In this document: in pieces, positions 27,607 to 34,747 of the stretch
How positions within the stretch are numbered: the stretch's first letter is position 1
Layout: each line of letters opens with the position of its first letter
Source: Leptospira chreensis
GTDB lineage: Bacteria; Spirochaetota; Leptospiria; Leptospirales; Leptospiraceae
Direction: 5' to 3'
DNA: 34,747 nt
Assembly (NCBI RefSeq): GCF_016919165.1
Contig: NZ_JAFFPS010000029.1
Location: 1-34,747 of the forward strand
Notes under the pieces: generated by a model
Databases searched by the model: none
Told to the model about the DNA's origin: nothing
Seen by the model: the letters and a program-made list of their open reading frames with translations, nothing else
Translations under genes and position numbers: made by a program

Positions 27607-28372
27607 GAGACAAAAACATTTTTTCTGCTTTGACATAGTCTCCGTGAAAGAGATAAGCGAAACCCATATCTTCTAAGTCTTTGTGAGCTAGAGAGTTTGA
27701 CTTTGCTTCTAGTTCAGAAATCTTTTTATAAACTGAATCATACATCTTACGTTTTTCTTCAAAACTAGGTAGATTCAATTTGTTTGGAATGTTTTCAAAG
27801 ATAAGATTTGCTTCTTTGTGACGATCCAAAAAGAGAAGTGCCATACCCACAAGTTTATGGATATCTGAATCGTTTAACAATTTCATATTGTCACGAAAAA
27901 CTTTGATCACTTCATCATAACGTTTTAAATAATACGTACAAATGAGTTCTTCTTTGACAAAGGAATTGTCGTTCCATTGTTTTTTATACCTTGTGATTAC
28001 CGATTTTGTTTCTTCATATGCTTCTGCTCTAAAGTAAATTTTGATCGCAGTTTGGATGATAGAAAAACAAAGCGGATTGGTTTGTGTATTGAAGTAAAGA
28101 TTCAAACTATTACAAGCTTCGGAGCTTTTTCCAATTTCGTGATTTTGGATGGCATCCACGAGAGGTGCCAGGCTCGAAATGCCTTTGGGAGCGGAGATAG
28201 TTGCCCTACCTGTCATTTCATACAAAGCCAAATAACTTAGATGTTGGATATAAAAGTTCTCAGGATGACGTTTGGCAAGAACCACGACATCTTCGTTTGA
28301 TCCTACCTCATAAAGATCCCAAGCTTCTTGTTCTATTGATGTGTTTAAAACTTGGGTTGCTTGCTGTGCCAT
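27569..28372 (-). CDS. Helical-repeat (TPR-like) protein
   Basis: The 267-residue cytosolic-looking protein is built from paired amphipathic helices. One reads LEDMGFAYLFHGDYVKAEKMF near the C-terminus (about 237-257), a fair TPR unit; others are weaker, for example the region with IYFRAEAYEETKSVITRYKKQW. It is likely a protein-protein interaction scaffold; no partner is evident. The start is set at 28372 because GAGAGG lies six bases upstream; a longer frame begins at 28408. It lies 58 bases downstream of asnS on the same strand, and its 3' end overlaps the convergent exported-protein gene. Confidence 0.7.
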   Translation of the reverse strand: MAQQATQVLNTSIEQEAWDLYEVGSNEDVVVLAKRHPENFYIQHLSYLALYEMTGRATISAPKGISSLAPLVDAIQNHEIGKSSEACNSLNLYFNTQTNPLCFSIIQTAIKIYFRAEAYEETKSVITRYKKQWNDNSFVKEELICTYYLKRYDEVIKVFRDNMKLLNDSDIHKLVGMALLFLDRHKEANLIFENIPNKLNLPSFEEKRKMYDSVYKKISELEAKSNSLAHKDLEDMGFAYLFHGDYVKAEKMFLSLTEKLKSKLCSV

Positions 28373-28430
28373 AAGGTGCCTCTCTTTCCTTAAAAAGATC
28401 GGCCTCAAGGTAAATTTCCCGTAAGAAAAA

Positions 28431-29735
28431 TTAAGGAGTCAGCCTGTAAATCATCCTTGGGAAAGGAATACATTCCCGAATATGGGACAAACCACAAACC
28501 CAAGCAATCACTCGTTCGAGACCCATCCCAAAGCCTGCATGAGGGACCGAGCCATACTTACGAAGATCCAGATACCAAGAATAGTCCTCTGGTGGGAGAC
28601 CTTCTTCTTTCAGGCGTTCCACAATCTTTTCGTAAGATTCTTCCCTTTCCGAACCCCCAATGATCTCCCCGATTCCGTCTGGTGCGATTAAATCGGCAGA
28701 GAGAACGGTTTCGGCATTATCCGGATTTTGTTTCATATAGAAAGCTTTGATAGCCCTTGGAAAATTTTGGATGAAGATGGCGGTGCCAAAATGCGTGGTA
28801 AGGATTTGTTCGCGGTCGGAATTGATATCCTCTCCCCAAGTGATCTCTTCCCCAGCAGTTTTCAAAATTTGGATGGCTTCCCCGTAATCCACTCGGGGAA
28901 AAGGTTTTCCTAATTGTTCTAAAAGTGGTGCCGGATCCCGGTCGAGGGCTTTCAAATCCTCTTGGGTTCTTTCGATGGTGGTACGAAGGACTGTCTTTAC
29001 AAATCGTTCTTGTAAGTCCAAATTTCCGTCTTGGCCAAGGAAGGCAGTTTCTGCTTCGAGCATCCAAAATTCGGTTAAGTGGCGTCTGGTTTTACTCTTT
29101 TCGGCTCGGAAAGTGGGACCAAAACAATAGACCTTGGAATGGGCAAAAGCCGCCGTTTCCAAATAGAGTTGTCCCGTTTGGGCCAGATAGGCTTGGCCTA
29201 GGTCAAAGTATTCTGTGGAAAACAAAGTTCCCGCAGATTCCCCGATGGAGCCTGTTAGGATGGGAGTGTCAATGAGGGTGTATCCATCATTACGAAAGAA
29301 TTCCCTGATGGCAAAAGACAATTCGGAGCGCACCCTTTGGATGGCGAGTTGGCGTTTGGAGCGTAACCACAAATGTCTATGGTTGTGTAAAAAGTCTGGC
29401 CCATGTTCCTTGGGAGTGATGGGATACTGGTGGGAATCTCCCACAAGGGTAAAGGAATGTAGGAATAGTTCCTGGCCACCAGGTGCCTTCTCGTTCTCTT
29501 GTGCGACCCCAAAAACGACAAGGGATGTCTCTTGGGGTAGACCTTTGACTTGTTTGAAGACTTCCTCTCCTAAGAATTCTTTTTCAGCGACCACTTGGTA
29601 GATTTTGCCTTCAGTGCGAAGTTGGAGGAATTGGACATGGTTATTCCCTCGGAGTCCTTGGACCCAACCCTGTAAACTATGAGTGGAAGCCGAATTGGGG
29701 GATTGTGTTTGTGATGGATCTAAACTTGGAATCAT
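28431..29735 (-). CDS. asnS: Asparaginyl-tRNA synthetase
   Basis: The 434-residue class IIb synthetase joins Asn to tRNA-Asn. An OB-fold anticodon-binding domain forms the N-terminus (about 18-110). Class II motif 2 reads CFGPTFRAEKSKTRRHLTEF, with the FWMLEAE that separates AsnRS from AspRS. Motif 3 is GFGMGLER near the C-terminus, after SWYLDLRKYGSVPH. The size fits the family (430-470). No Shine-Dalgarno is seen before the ATG. It is divergent from folD with only 55 bases between starts. Confidence 0.95.
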   Translation of the reverse strand: MIPSLDPSQTQSPNSASTHSLQGWVQGLRGNNHVQFLQLRTEGKIYQVVAEKEFLGEEVFKQVKGLPQETSLVVFGVAQENEKAPGGQELFLHSFTLVGDSHQYPITPKEHGPDFLHNHRHLWLRSKRQLAIQRVRSELSFAIREFFRNDGYTLIDTPILTGSIGESAGTLFSTEYFDLGQAYLAQTGQLYLETAAFAHSKVYCFGPTFRAEKSKTRRHLTEFWMLEAETAFLGQDGNLDLQERFVKTVLRTTIERTQEDLKALDRDPAPLLEQLGKPFPRVDYGEAIQILKTAGEEITWGEDINSDREQILTTHFGTAIFIQNFPRAIKAFYMKQNPDNAETVLSADLIAPDGIGEIIGGSEREESYEKIVERLKEEGLPPEDYSWYLDLRKYGSVPHAGFGMGLERVIAWVCGLSHIRECIPFPRMIYRLTP

Positions 29736-29757
29736 GGATGGTTTTTTCTGTTTGCCA

Positions 29758-29783
29758 GTTCAATTTTCTTTGAAATTTTGAAC
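29758..29783. promoter_or_regulatory. Inverted repeat in the asnS-folD divergent gap
   Basis: GTTCAA (29758-29763) and TTGAAC (29778-29783) lie in the 55-base gap between two divergent starts. Both half-sites resemble -35 elements, facing either way. Clear -10 boxes are not seen, so this is only a candidate shared control site. Confidence 0.22.
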
Positions 29784-29790
29784 TTACAGA

Positions 29791-30666
29791 ATGAAATCTA
29801 GCATCCTATTAGACGGTAAAGCGATTTCCGAAAAAATCCGAAATCGAATCGCAGAAACATTAGCAAAGGCTAAATCCGATGGTAAGGGAATTCCCACTCT
29901 TGCTACCATCCTTGTCGGGAACAATCCCGCTTCCGAAACTTATGTGAATATGAAGGTGAAGGCTTGTGAAAAAGTCGGTATGGGTTCTCGATATGTTCGA
30001 CTGAAAGAAGAAACCACCACCGAAGAACTATTAGCTGAAATTAGAAAGTTAAATGAAGATAGTTCCGTGAATGGAATCCTTTTGCAACACCCTGTCCCTC
30101 ACCAAATCGATGAACGTTTATGTTTTGATGAGATCGCCTTAGAAAAGGATGTGGATGGTGTCACTACTGTTTCTTTCGGGAAATTATCAATGAATAGTGA
30201 AGCTTACTATCCGTGCACTCCGTACGGAATGGTTCTACTACTTCAAGAATATGGAATTGATGTTTCGGGAAAACATGCCGTGGTTGTGGGACGTTCTCCC
30301 ATTCTTGGAAAACCCATGGCCATCATGCTCACAAATTTAAATGCTACGGTGACTCTTTGTCATTCAAAAACAAAGAACCTACCAGACCTTGTCAAACAAG
30401 CGGACATTGTGGTCGGGGCTGTTGGAAAACCTGAGTTCATCCAAGCAGACTGGATCAAAGATGGTGCCGTCCTTTTAGATGCTGGTTATAATGTAGGAAA
30501 TGTGGGAGACATTGAAATCTCTAAAGCCAAAGACAAATCTTCCCACTACACTCCTGTTCCTGGAGGAGTTGGTCCTATGACAATCTCTGTTCTTTTACTC
30601 CAAACTATGTATAGTTTTTTAAATCAATTTTCTCCTAAGTTGGATTCCCATGCCTCAAACCGTTAG
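29791..30666 (+). CDS. folD: Bifunctional methylene-THF dehydrogenase/cyclohydrolase
   Basis: The 291-residue enzyme interconverts 5,10-methylene-, methenyl- and 10-formyl-tetrahydrofolate, feeding purine and formyl-Met synthesis. TYVNMK holds the catalytic Tyr51 and Lys55. GILLQHPVP (95-103), the NADP-site VVGRSPILGKP and the C-terminal PGGVGPMT are intact. The Asn common in GRSNIVGKP is Pro here, a minor variant. No Shine-Dalgarno is visible, so an mRNA with a short leader is possible. Its stop lies 17 bases inside the next gene, beginning a tightly overlapped operon that runs to the window end. Confidence 0.96.
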   Translation: MKSSILLDGKAISEKIRNRIAETLAKAKSDGKGIPTLATILVGNNPASETYVNMKVKACEKVGMGSRYVRLKEETTTEELLAEIRKLNEDSSVNGILLQHPVPHQIDERLCFDEIALEKDVDGVTTVSFGKLSMNSEAYYPCTPYGMVLLLQEYGIDVSGKHAVVVGRSPILGKPMAIMLTNLNATVTLCHSKTKNLPDLVKQADIVVGAVGKPEFIQADWIKDGAVLLDAGYNVGNVGDIEISKAKDKSSHYTPVPGGVGPMTISVLLLQTMYSFLNQFSPKLDSHASNR

Positions 30667-31618
30667 TTTTGATGAATGTTTCCAAACCGTTCCGAAACTG
30701 GATCCTCCGACGGATCTGGATAGTTTTTGGAAAGAAGGGATTTCTGAGTTAAAAAAAGTTCCCATAAAAGCCACTTATAAAACGGTTTTGAAAGGATCTT
30801 TTATTTGGGAATCGTTAAACGATATTAGCTTTCAAAGTATCGACAATCATGTGTTACATGGAAAACTTGCTATCCCACGAAAAAGAGGAAATAGGCCCGT
30901 AGTTGTTTACTTCCATGACTATCTGGCGATTCCAGAAGAGATCCAAAAAGGATATTCGGATTTGGGTGTGGCTCAACTTCATATCACCTTACGTGGTCAT
31001 GGGGAAGAAATGGTTCATGCGCCAATAGATCCAACCACAGGAAAATCTCCTATTGGTTGGACTCCCAATTATTTTGCCCACGGCCTCGACCAAAAAGAAG
31101 ACTTTTATATGCGTAAACTCTATTTGGATGTGATCCGCACTATAGAGTTCTTACGTTTGACGGATGGGATTGATGGAGACCAAATCATTTTACATGGTAA
31201 GTCGATTGGATCGGCTCTTTCTGTATTTGGTGCCGCTTATTCCGATCGAATCAAAGGTTTGATTTTAGAAACACCTTCGTTTTGTTATATTGACAAAGAT
31301 CAAATTTCTTTAAAAGGAAATCCTTGGATTCGGGAACTCACTCCCTTTTTGGAAAAAAGAGCCACCAAAAAAATTGATTATAAAAAAGAATTAGCTTATT
31401 TTGATGCACTCAACTTTGCCAAAAAAATAAAAATCCCTGCTCTCTTTTCTTGTGGAATGGAAGATGTGATTTCCCATCCAAAATCTACATTTGCTCTTTT
31501 TAATCATATGAATTGTGATAAACGTATGCAGCTCTATCCGACAGAAGGTAATGAAGCTGGGAAAGACAAACAACCCCAAGCCAATTTGGAATTTGTAAAA
31601 GAAATTTTTGCCTTATGA
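30650..31618 (+). CDS. Acetyl-xylan-esterase (AXE1)-fold hydrolase lacking the catalytic His
   Basis: The 322-residue protein aligns along its length with AXE1/cephalosporin-C deacetylase proteins: PPTDLDSFW at the N-terminus, VVVYFHDY, HITLRGHG, FYMRKLYLDVIRTIEFL, a nucleophile elbow GKSIGS with Ser185, and the acid Asp272 in FSCGMEDVISHP. Where the family has the catalytic His (GHE or NHE-GG), this protein has Asn301 in EGNEAGK. It may therefore be inactive, use another base, or have a new role. No signal peptide is present. It starts inside the end of folD and overlaps cysS as ATGA. Confidence 0.78.
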   Translation: MPQTVSFDECFQTVPKLDPPTDLDSFWKEGISELKKVPIKATYKTVLKGSFIWESLNDISFQSIDNHVLHGKLAIPRKRGNRPVVVYFHDYLAIPEEIQKGYSDLGVAQLHITLRGHGEEMVHAPIDPTTGKSPIGWTPNYFAHGLDQKEDFYMRKLYLDVIRTIEFLRLTDGIDGDQIILHGKSIGSALSVFGAAYSDRIKGLILETPSFCYIDKDQISLKGNPWIRELTPFLEKRATKKIDYKKELAYFDALNFAKKIKIPALFSCGMEDVISHPKSTFALFNHMNCDKRMQLYPTEGNEAGKDKQPQANLEFVKEIFAL

Positions 31619-33072
31619 GTTTAGTTCCCTTTGTCTTCCAAAATTCTAAATCAGGAAAAAAAGAACCCTTCCAACCGAAAGATCCGGCGAATGTAACGAT
31701 ATATTCCTGTGGGCCTACGGTTTATAACTTTGCTCATATTGGAAACATTCGTTCCTTTTTATTTGTGGATGTCCTTCGTCGTTCGCTACTGTTAGGTGGC
31801 TATAAACTCAACCAATCGATGAATATTACAGACATTGACGACAAAATCATTAATGAATCGATCAAACAAAAAATGAGTATAGAGGATTTCACAAAACCTT
31901 GGACAGAGGCTTTTTTTAAAGATTTAGAAACCGTTCATGTGCAAAAGTTGGAACATTACCCCAAAGCCACAGAATCCATTGATGCGATGGTGGGTCTTGT
32001 GGAAACACTCCAGTCGAATGGTCTCGTTTATGAAAAAGATGGGAATTTATACTTCTCCATTCAAAAGTTCAGTCGTTATGGGGAATTATCTAAAATTGAT
32101 GTTTCTGGAATGAAGTCTGGAGTTCGTTATGATGCTGATGAATATACAAAAGACGATGTTAGAGATTTTGTCCTTTGGAAAAACCAAAAGACAGAAGAAG
32201 AAAAATGTTGGCATACGAGTATTGGAACAGGGCGGCCTGGTTGGCATTTAGAATGTTCTGCAATGATTCGCAAAGTATACGGATCAGGTGTGGACATCCA
32301 TACCGGTGGGATCGATCTCCTTTTTCCTCATCATGAAAACGAAGCGGCACAAAGTCTTGGAGCCTATCCCAAAGAAGAGTTTGTGGGGACTTGGCTTCAC
32401 TGCGAACATCTTCTTGTGGATGGAGAGAAAATGTCAAAAAGTAAGGGAAACTTTTATACCTTACGAGATATTTTAGAAAAAGGATATGATCCCAATGCGA
32501 TCCGTTACCATCTGATTTCTGCTCATTACAGAAGTAAGTTGAATTTTTCGCTTGGAAAATTGGAAGAATCCAAAACTGCCTTGGAACGAATTCAAAATAC
32601 CATTTACCGAGTGTTAGAGACTGGAAGTTTATGGGATCAAGTTCCGAAAAAATATGATCCTATAGAGTTCTCGGTTCCCGAATTACAAAAATTAAATTTG
32701 GAATTTATGGATTCTCTTGCGGATGATTTGAATGTTCCGAAAGCACTTGCTTCCGTTTTTGAACTCGTTCGCATCGTAAATCAATTTTTGGATTCTAAGA
32801 ATTCTTCTACAAGTGGTTCGTTTTTAAAAGAATCCTTATTCTTATTTTATCAAATCAATCAACTCTTTGCTGTATTTCAATTTGAAAAACAAGTCCAATC
32901 CTTAGAAGGAATTTCCGAAGAGTGGATTTTGGATCAAATCAACCAAAGAAAGACCGCCAAACAAAACAAAGATTTCTCTACTGCCGACAAAATTCGTAAA
33001 GAGTTGGAAGAAAAAGGAATCCTTCTCGCTGATACAAAAGAAGGAATAACCACATGGAAAAAAGCCCAGTAG
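31615..33072 (+). CDS. cysS: Cysteinyl-tRNA synthetase
   Basis: The 485-residue class I synthetase charges tRNA-Cys. The SCGPTVYNFAHIGN block (31-44) carries the first zinc Cys and the HIGH-type motif. GWHLECSAM holds another zinc ligand, and the KMSKS motif reads KMSKS at 272-276. The following HHENEAAQS and the helical anticodon-binding domain are as expected. The ATG overlaps the stop of the esterase-fold gene (ATGA), and the stop lies 19 bases inside the methyltransferase gene, so the whole run is probably co-translated. Confidence 0.97.
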   Translation: MSLVPFVFQNSKSGKKEPFQPKDPANVTIYSCGPTVYNFAHIGNIRSFLFVDVLRRSLLLGGYKLNQSMNITDIDDKIINESIKQKMSIEDFTKPWTEAFFKDLETVHVQKLEHYPKATESIDAMVGLVETLQSNGLVYEKDGNLYFSIQKFSRYGELSKIDVSGMKSGVRYDADEYTKDDVRDFVLWKNQKTEEEKCWHTSIGTGRPGWHLECSAMIRKVYGSGVDIHTGGIDLLFPHHENEAAQSLGAYPKEEFVGTWLHCEHLLVDGEKMSKSKGNFYTLRDILEKGYDPNAIRYHLISAHYRSKLNFSLGKLEESKTALERIQNTIYRVLETGSLWDQVPKKYDPIEFSVPELQKLNLEFMDSLADDLNVPKALASVFELVRIVNQFLDSKNSSTSGSFLKESLFLFYQINQLFAVFQFEKQVQSLEGISEEWILDQINQRKTAKQNKDFSTADKIRKELEEKGILLADTKEGITTWKKAQ

Positions 33073-33827
33073 AAATACTTTTTGGAAAACGTAATTTTTT
33101 TGAATTTTTAGAGTCCCTAGACCAAGTGGCTCCCGAACGAGGAATCAAAACCATCCGGGAAGTGATTGTCAAAGATTCCCTTGGAAATGAAGAAAAACAA
33201 AGAATACGCCAATACATTCCAAATTCAATCAAATTCACAACCGTATCCACTCGGGAACTGGACCGAATTGCATCTGATAAAAACCACCAAGGTTATGTCA
33301 TCATTCGCACCAAACAAAAATCATTTTTGTCACTTGGATTCGAACAATTCAAACAGAATGTACAAGTTGGCCAAGGCCCGGTACTAATTTTAGATCGAAT
33401 TCAAGATCCCGGAAATCTTGGAAATATTTTAAGAACCGCTGAGTGTATGGGCGTAAAACATGTGTTAATGTCTGATCGTGATACATCCCCTATCACTCCC
33501 GTTGTGGAAAAAGTTTCTGCCGGAGCTGTCCACCATTTGCAGATTTATCGATTGGCAAACCTAATGCATGGGATGGAATATCTTAAAAAAAATGAATATT
33601 GGATCCTTGCGACCGACGAAGAAGGTGAAGAATCTATTTGGGAAACTTTACCGGAAGCTTCTCAAATGGCCATCATTATGGGGAATGAAGGGGAAGGTGT
33701 GAAACGTTTGCTTTTAGAAGAAGCAGACTATGTAGCAAGGATCCCTCTTTTTGGTTCTGTCACTTCACTCAACGTTGTTGTGGCTTGCGGGATTACTTTG
33801 GATCGGGTGCAAAATGTTTCGCGTTAG
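33054..33827 (+). CDS. SpoU/TrmH-family RNA 2'-O-methyltransferase (RlmB-like)
   Basis: The 257-residue SPOUT enzyme has an N-terminal substrate-binding part (ILFGKRNFFEFLES, 8-21) as in RlmB. It also has the three knot motifs: DRIQDPGNLGNILRTAE (motif 1), IIMGNEGEGVKRLL (motif 2) and IPLFGSVTSLNVVVACGI (motif 3). It should methylate a ribose in rRNA (23S G2251 in E. coli) or tRNA using S-adenosylmethionine. Adjacency to cysS is common in bacteria. The ATG lies in cysS, and the last 14 bases overlap the next gene. Confidence 0.9.
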   Translation: MEKSPVEILFGKRNFFEFLESLDQVAPERGIKTIREVIVKDSLGNEEKQRIRQYIPNSIKFTTVSTRELDRIASDKNHQGYVIIRTKQKSFLSLGFEQFKQNVQVGQGPVLILDRIQDPGNLGNILRTAECMGVKHVLMSDRDTSPITPVVEKVSAGAVHHLQIYRLANLMHGMEYLKKNEYWILATDEEGEESIWETLPEASQMAIIMGNEGEGVKRLLLEEADYVARIPLFGSVTSLNVVVACGITLDRVQNVSR

Positions 33828-34747
33828 GCGAAAGGTTCTATCTAGTTTTGTATTTCTGATTCTAGGAATCCTTGTATTTCAATCTTGTATTTACGATTTT
33901 TACAGAAAGGAATTTGTATCCGAAGATAAAGAGAACAATGAGGCATTGTTACTTTCTTTATTTGGCCTCCTTCCCAATCCTAACCAAAAACTTTATGGAT
34001 TCCTTCCGGGCTTCTCTCGGAACCTTTCGGATTCTCAGTTTCTTAGTTCTGATTTTTTTCCGAAATCGGCAAAAAAGAAAATTGTTTTGATCCATGGTTG
34101 GAATCCAGCTGAGAGGGATTCTGATCCCATCACAAATGATGAAAAAAAAATTCAGAATATAAAGAATACGTTTTCGAATGGGCTCGTTCATTTCCAAGAA
34201 GGAAGGGATTCGGCAAATACCGAGTTTGATTTTTATCTTTATACCTACCGCACTTCGAATAGCATTTTAATTAACGGTCGTCAATTTCATTCTACTTTAC
34301 GTTCTAATTTTACGGATTCGGATCAAGTCTACATTGTGGCCCATTCGATGGGAGGGCTTGTGACAAGAGTGGCGTTGGCTAAGGAAACAGGAGTCCTTCC
34401 TTTTGTTCGGCTTGTGGTGACTTTGGCAAGCCCGCAATTTGGATCCCCCTTTGCTACTCCTAGTTTTTTAGGAAGTAATCCATTTGTGAATGACCTCGGC
34501 GGTTATCTAGTAGGAACTCAAGGCGGTTCCGAGTTAGGTTATACCAACCAAGGTGCCGGACAAACTGCACTCACTGGTGCAGAGAATGTGGTTCTGGATG
34601 TTTTAAATCAGTCCTATCTGGATGCCAACTTAAACGGAAGGTTTGTCAGTTTTGCCGGAGTGATGAGTAGCTGCACCGTGGGTGAAACTTTTTACTACAA
34701 TACAGGCTGTAATATTTTGAATAACGCTGGTTTTACGCAGTCAGACG
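33814..34747 (+). CDS. Lipase-like alpha/beta hydrolase lipoprotein, 3' end outside the window
   Basis: The first 311 codons are visible; the gene is cut by the window end. Basic MFRVRRK, a hydrophobic stretch at 9-22 and lipobox VFQSC (Cys25) predict a lipoprotein. IVLIHGWNP (90-98) is the oxyanion strand, and VAHSMGGLVTR (175-185) the nucleophile elbow with Ser178, followed by TLASPQFGSPF. This matches lipases and PGAP1/LipA-type esterases acting on lipids at the cell surface. The acid and His residues are not yet visible or assignable. The ATG lies 14 bases inside the methyltransferase gene. Confidence 0.82.
   Translation, partial: MFRVRRKVLSSFVFLILGILVFQSCIYDFYRKEFVSEDKENNEALLLSLFGLLPNPNQKLYGFLPGFSRNLSDSQFLSSDFFPKSAKKKIVLIHGWNPAERDSDPITNDEKKIQNIKNTFSNGLVHFQEGRDSANTEFDFYLYTYRTSNSILINGRQFHSTLRSNFTDSDQVYIVAHSMGGLVTRVALAKETGVLPFVRLVVTLASPQFGSPFATPSFLGSNPFVNDLGGYLVGTQGGSELGYTNQGAGQTALTGAENVVLDVLNQSYLDANLNGRFVSFAGVMSSCTVGETFYYNTGCNILNNAGFTQSD

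Noticed and set aside
29215..29601. 128-codon open frame antisense to asnS
   Set aside because: It is a shadow of the asnS coding sequence with no supporting start signals.

Overview
The window looks like the chromosome of a spirochaete of the genus Leptospira, probably a free-living (saprophytic-type) species. This is an inference. It rests on the moderate-to-low GC content, several lipoproteins with spirochaete-style lipoboxes, a Leptospira-like enolase, and dense short-spaced operons made of housekeeping genes and genus-type hypothetical genes. No rRNA, tRNA, CRISPR array, insertion sequence, prophage or integration site was seen. No gene-free stretch exceeds 300 bases; the longest gaps are 757-970 and 4271-4469.

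Layout. 1-3.7 kb: a small lipoprotein (-), a DoxX-like membrane protein (+), and a 722-residue SulP anion transporter fused to a STAS domain and a beta-carbonic anhydrase (-) with its own promoter and terminator. 3.8-7.9 kb: a lipoprotein (-) divergent from a three-gene succinate dehydrogenase operon, sdhC-sdhA-sdhB (+), closed by a strong terminator. 7.99-12.0 kb (-): lepA, then a divergent fold-type II PLP enzyme, then a family 2 glycosyltransferase. 12.15-19.4 kb (+): an almost gapless eight-gene run of eno, an ftsB/divIC-like gene, clpP, a YheT-type hydrolase, tldD, tldE/pmbA, a DUF4416 gene and a lipoprotein.

19.4-20.5 kb (-): a STAS protein and a CTP-dependent lipid-kinase-like membrane protein. 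20.6-22.9 kb (+): a small coiled-coil protein, a SurA/PrsA-like lipoprotein with a degenerate parvulin region, and a regulator made of two tandem HTH domains. 23.0-27.6 kb (+): an NSS-family sodium symporter, a 38-residue membrane protein resembling the MetS small subunit, a DinG/XPD-type helicase lacking one iron-sulfur cysteine, and an exported protein. 27.6-29.7 kb (-): asnS and a TPR-like protein. 29.8-34.7 kb (+): folD, an acetyl-xylan-esterase-fold protein lacking the catalytic His, cysS, an rlmB-like methyltransferase and a lipase-like lipoprotein cut by the window end.

Most of the window is ordinary core chromosome, and I found no clear undescribed multi-gene system. The points best worth a second look are the SulP-STAS-carbonic anhydrase fusion, the NSS small subunit, the Cys-to-Ser change in the helicase iron-sulfur site, the FtsB-like protein with a second membrane span, the His-to-Asn change in the esterase-fold protein, and the tandem-HTH regulator beside a perfect 12-bp inverted repeat.
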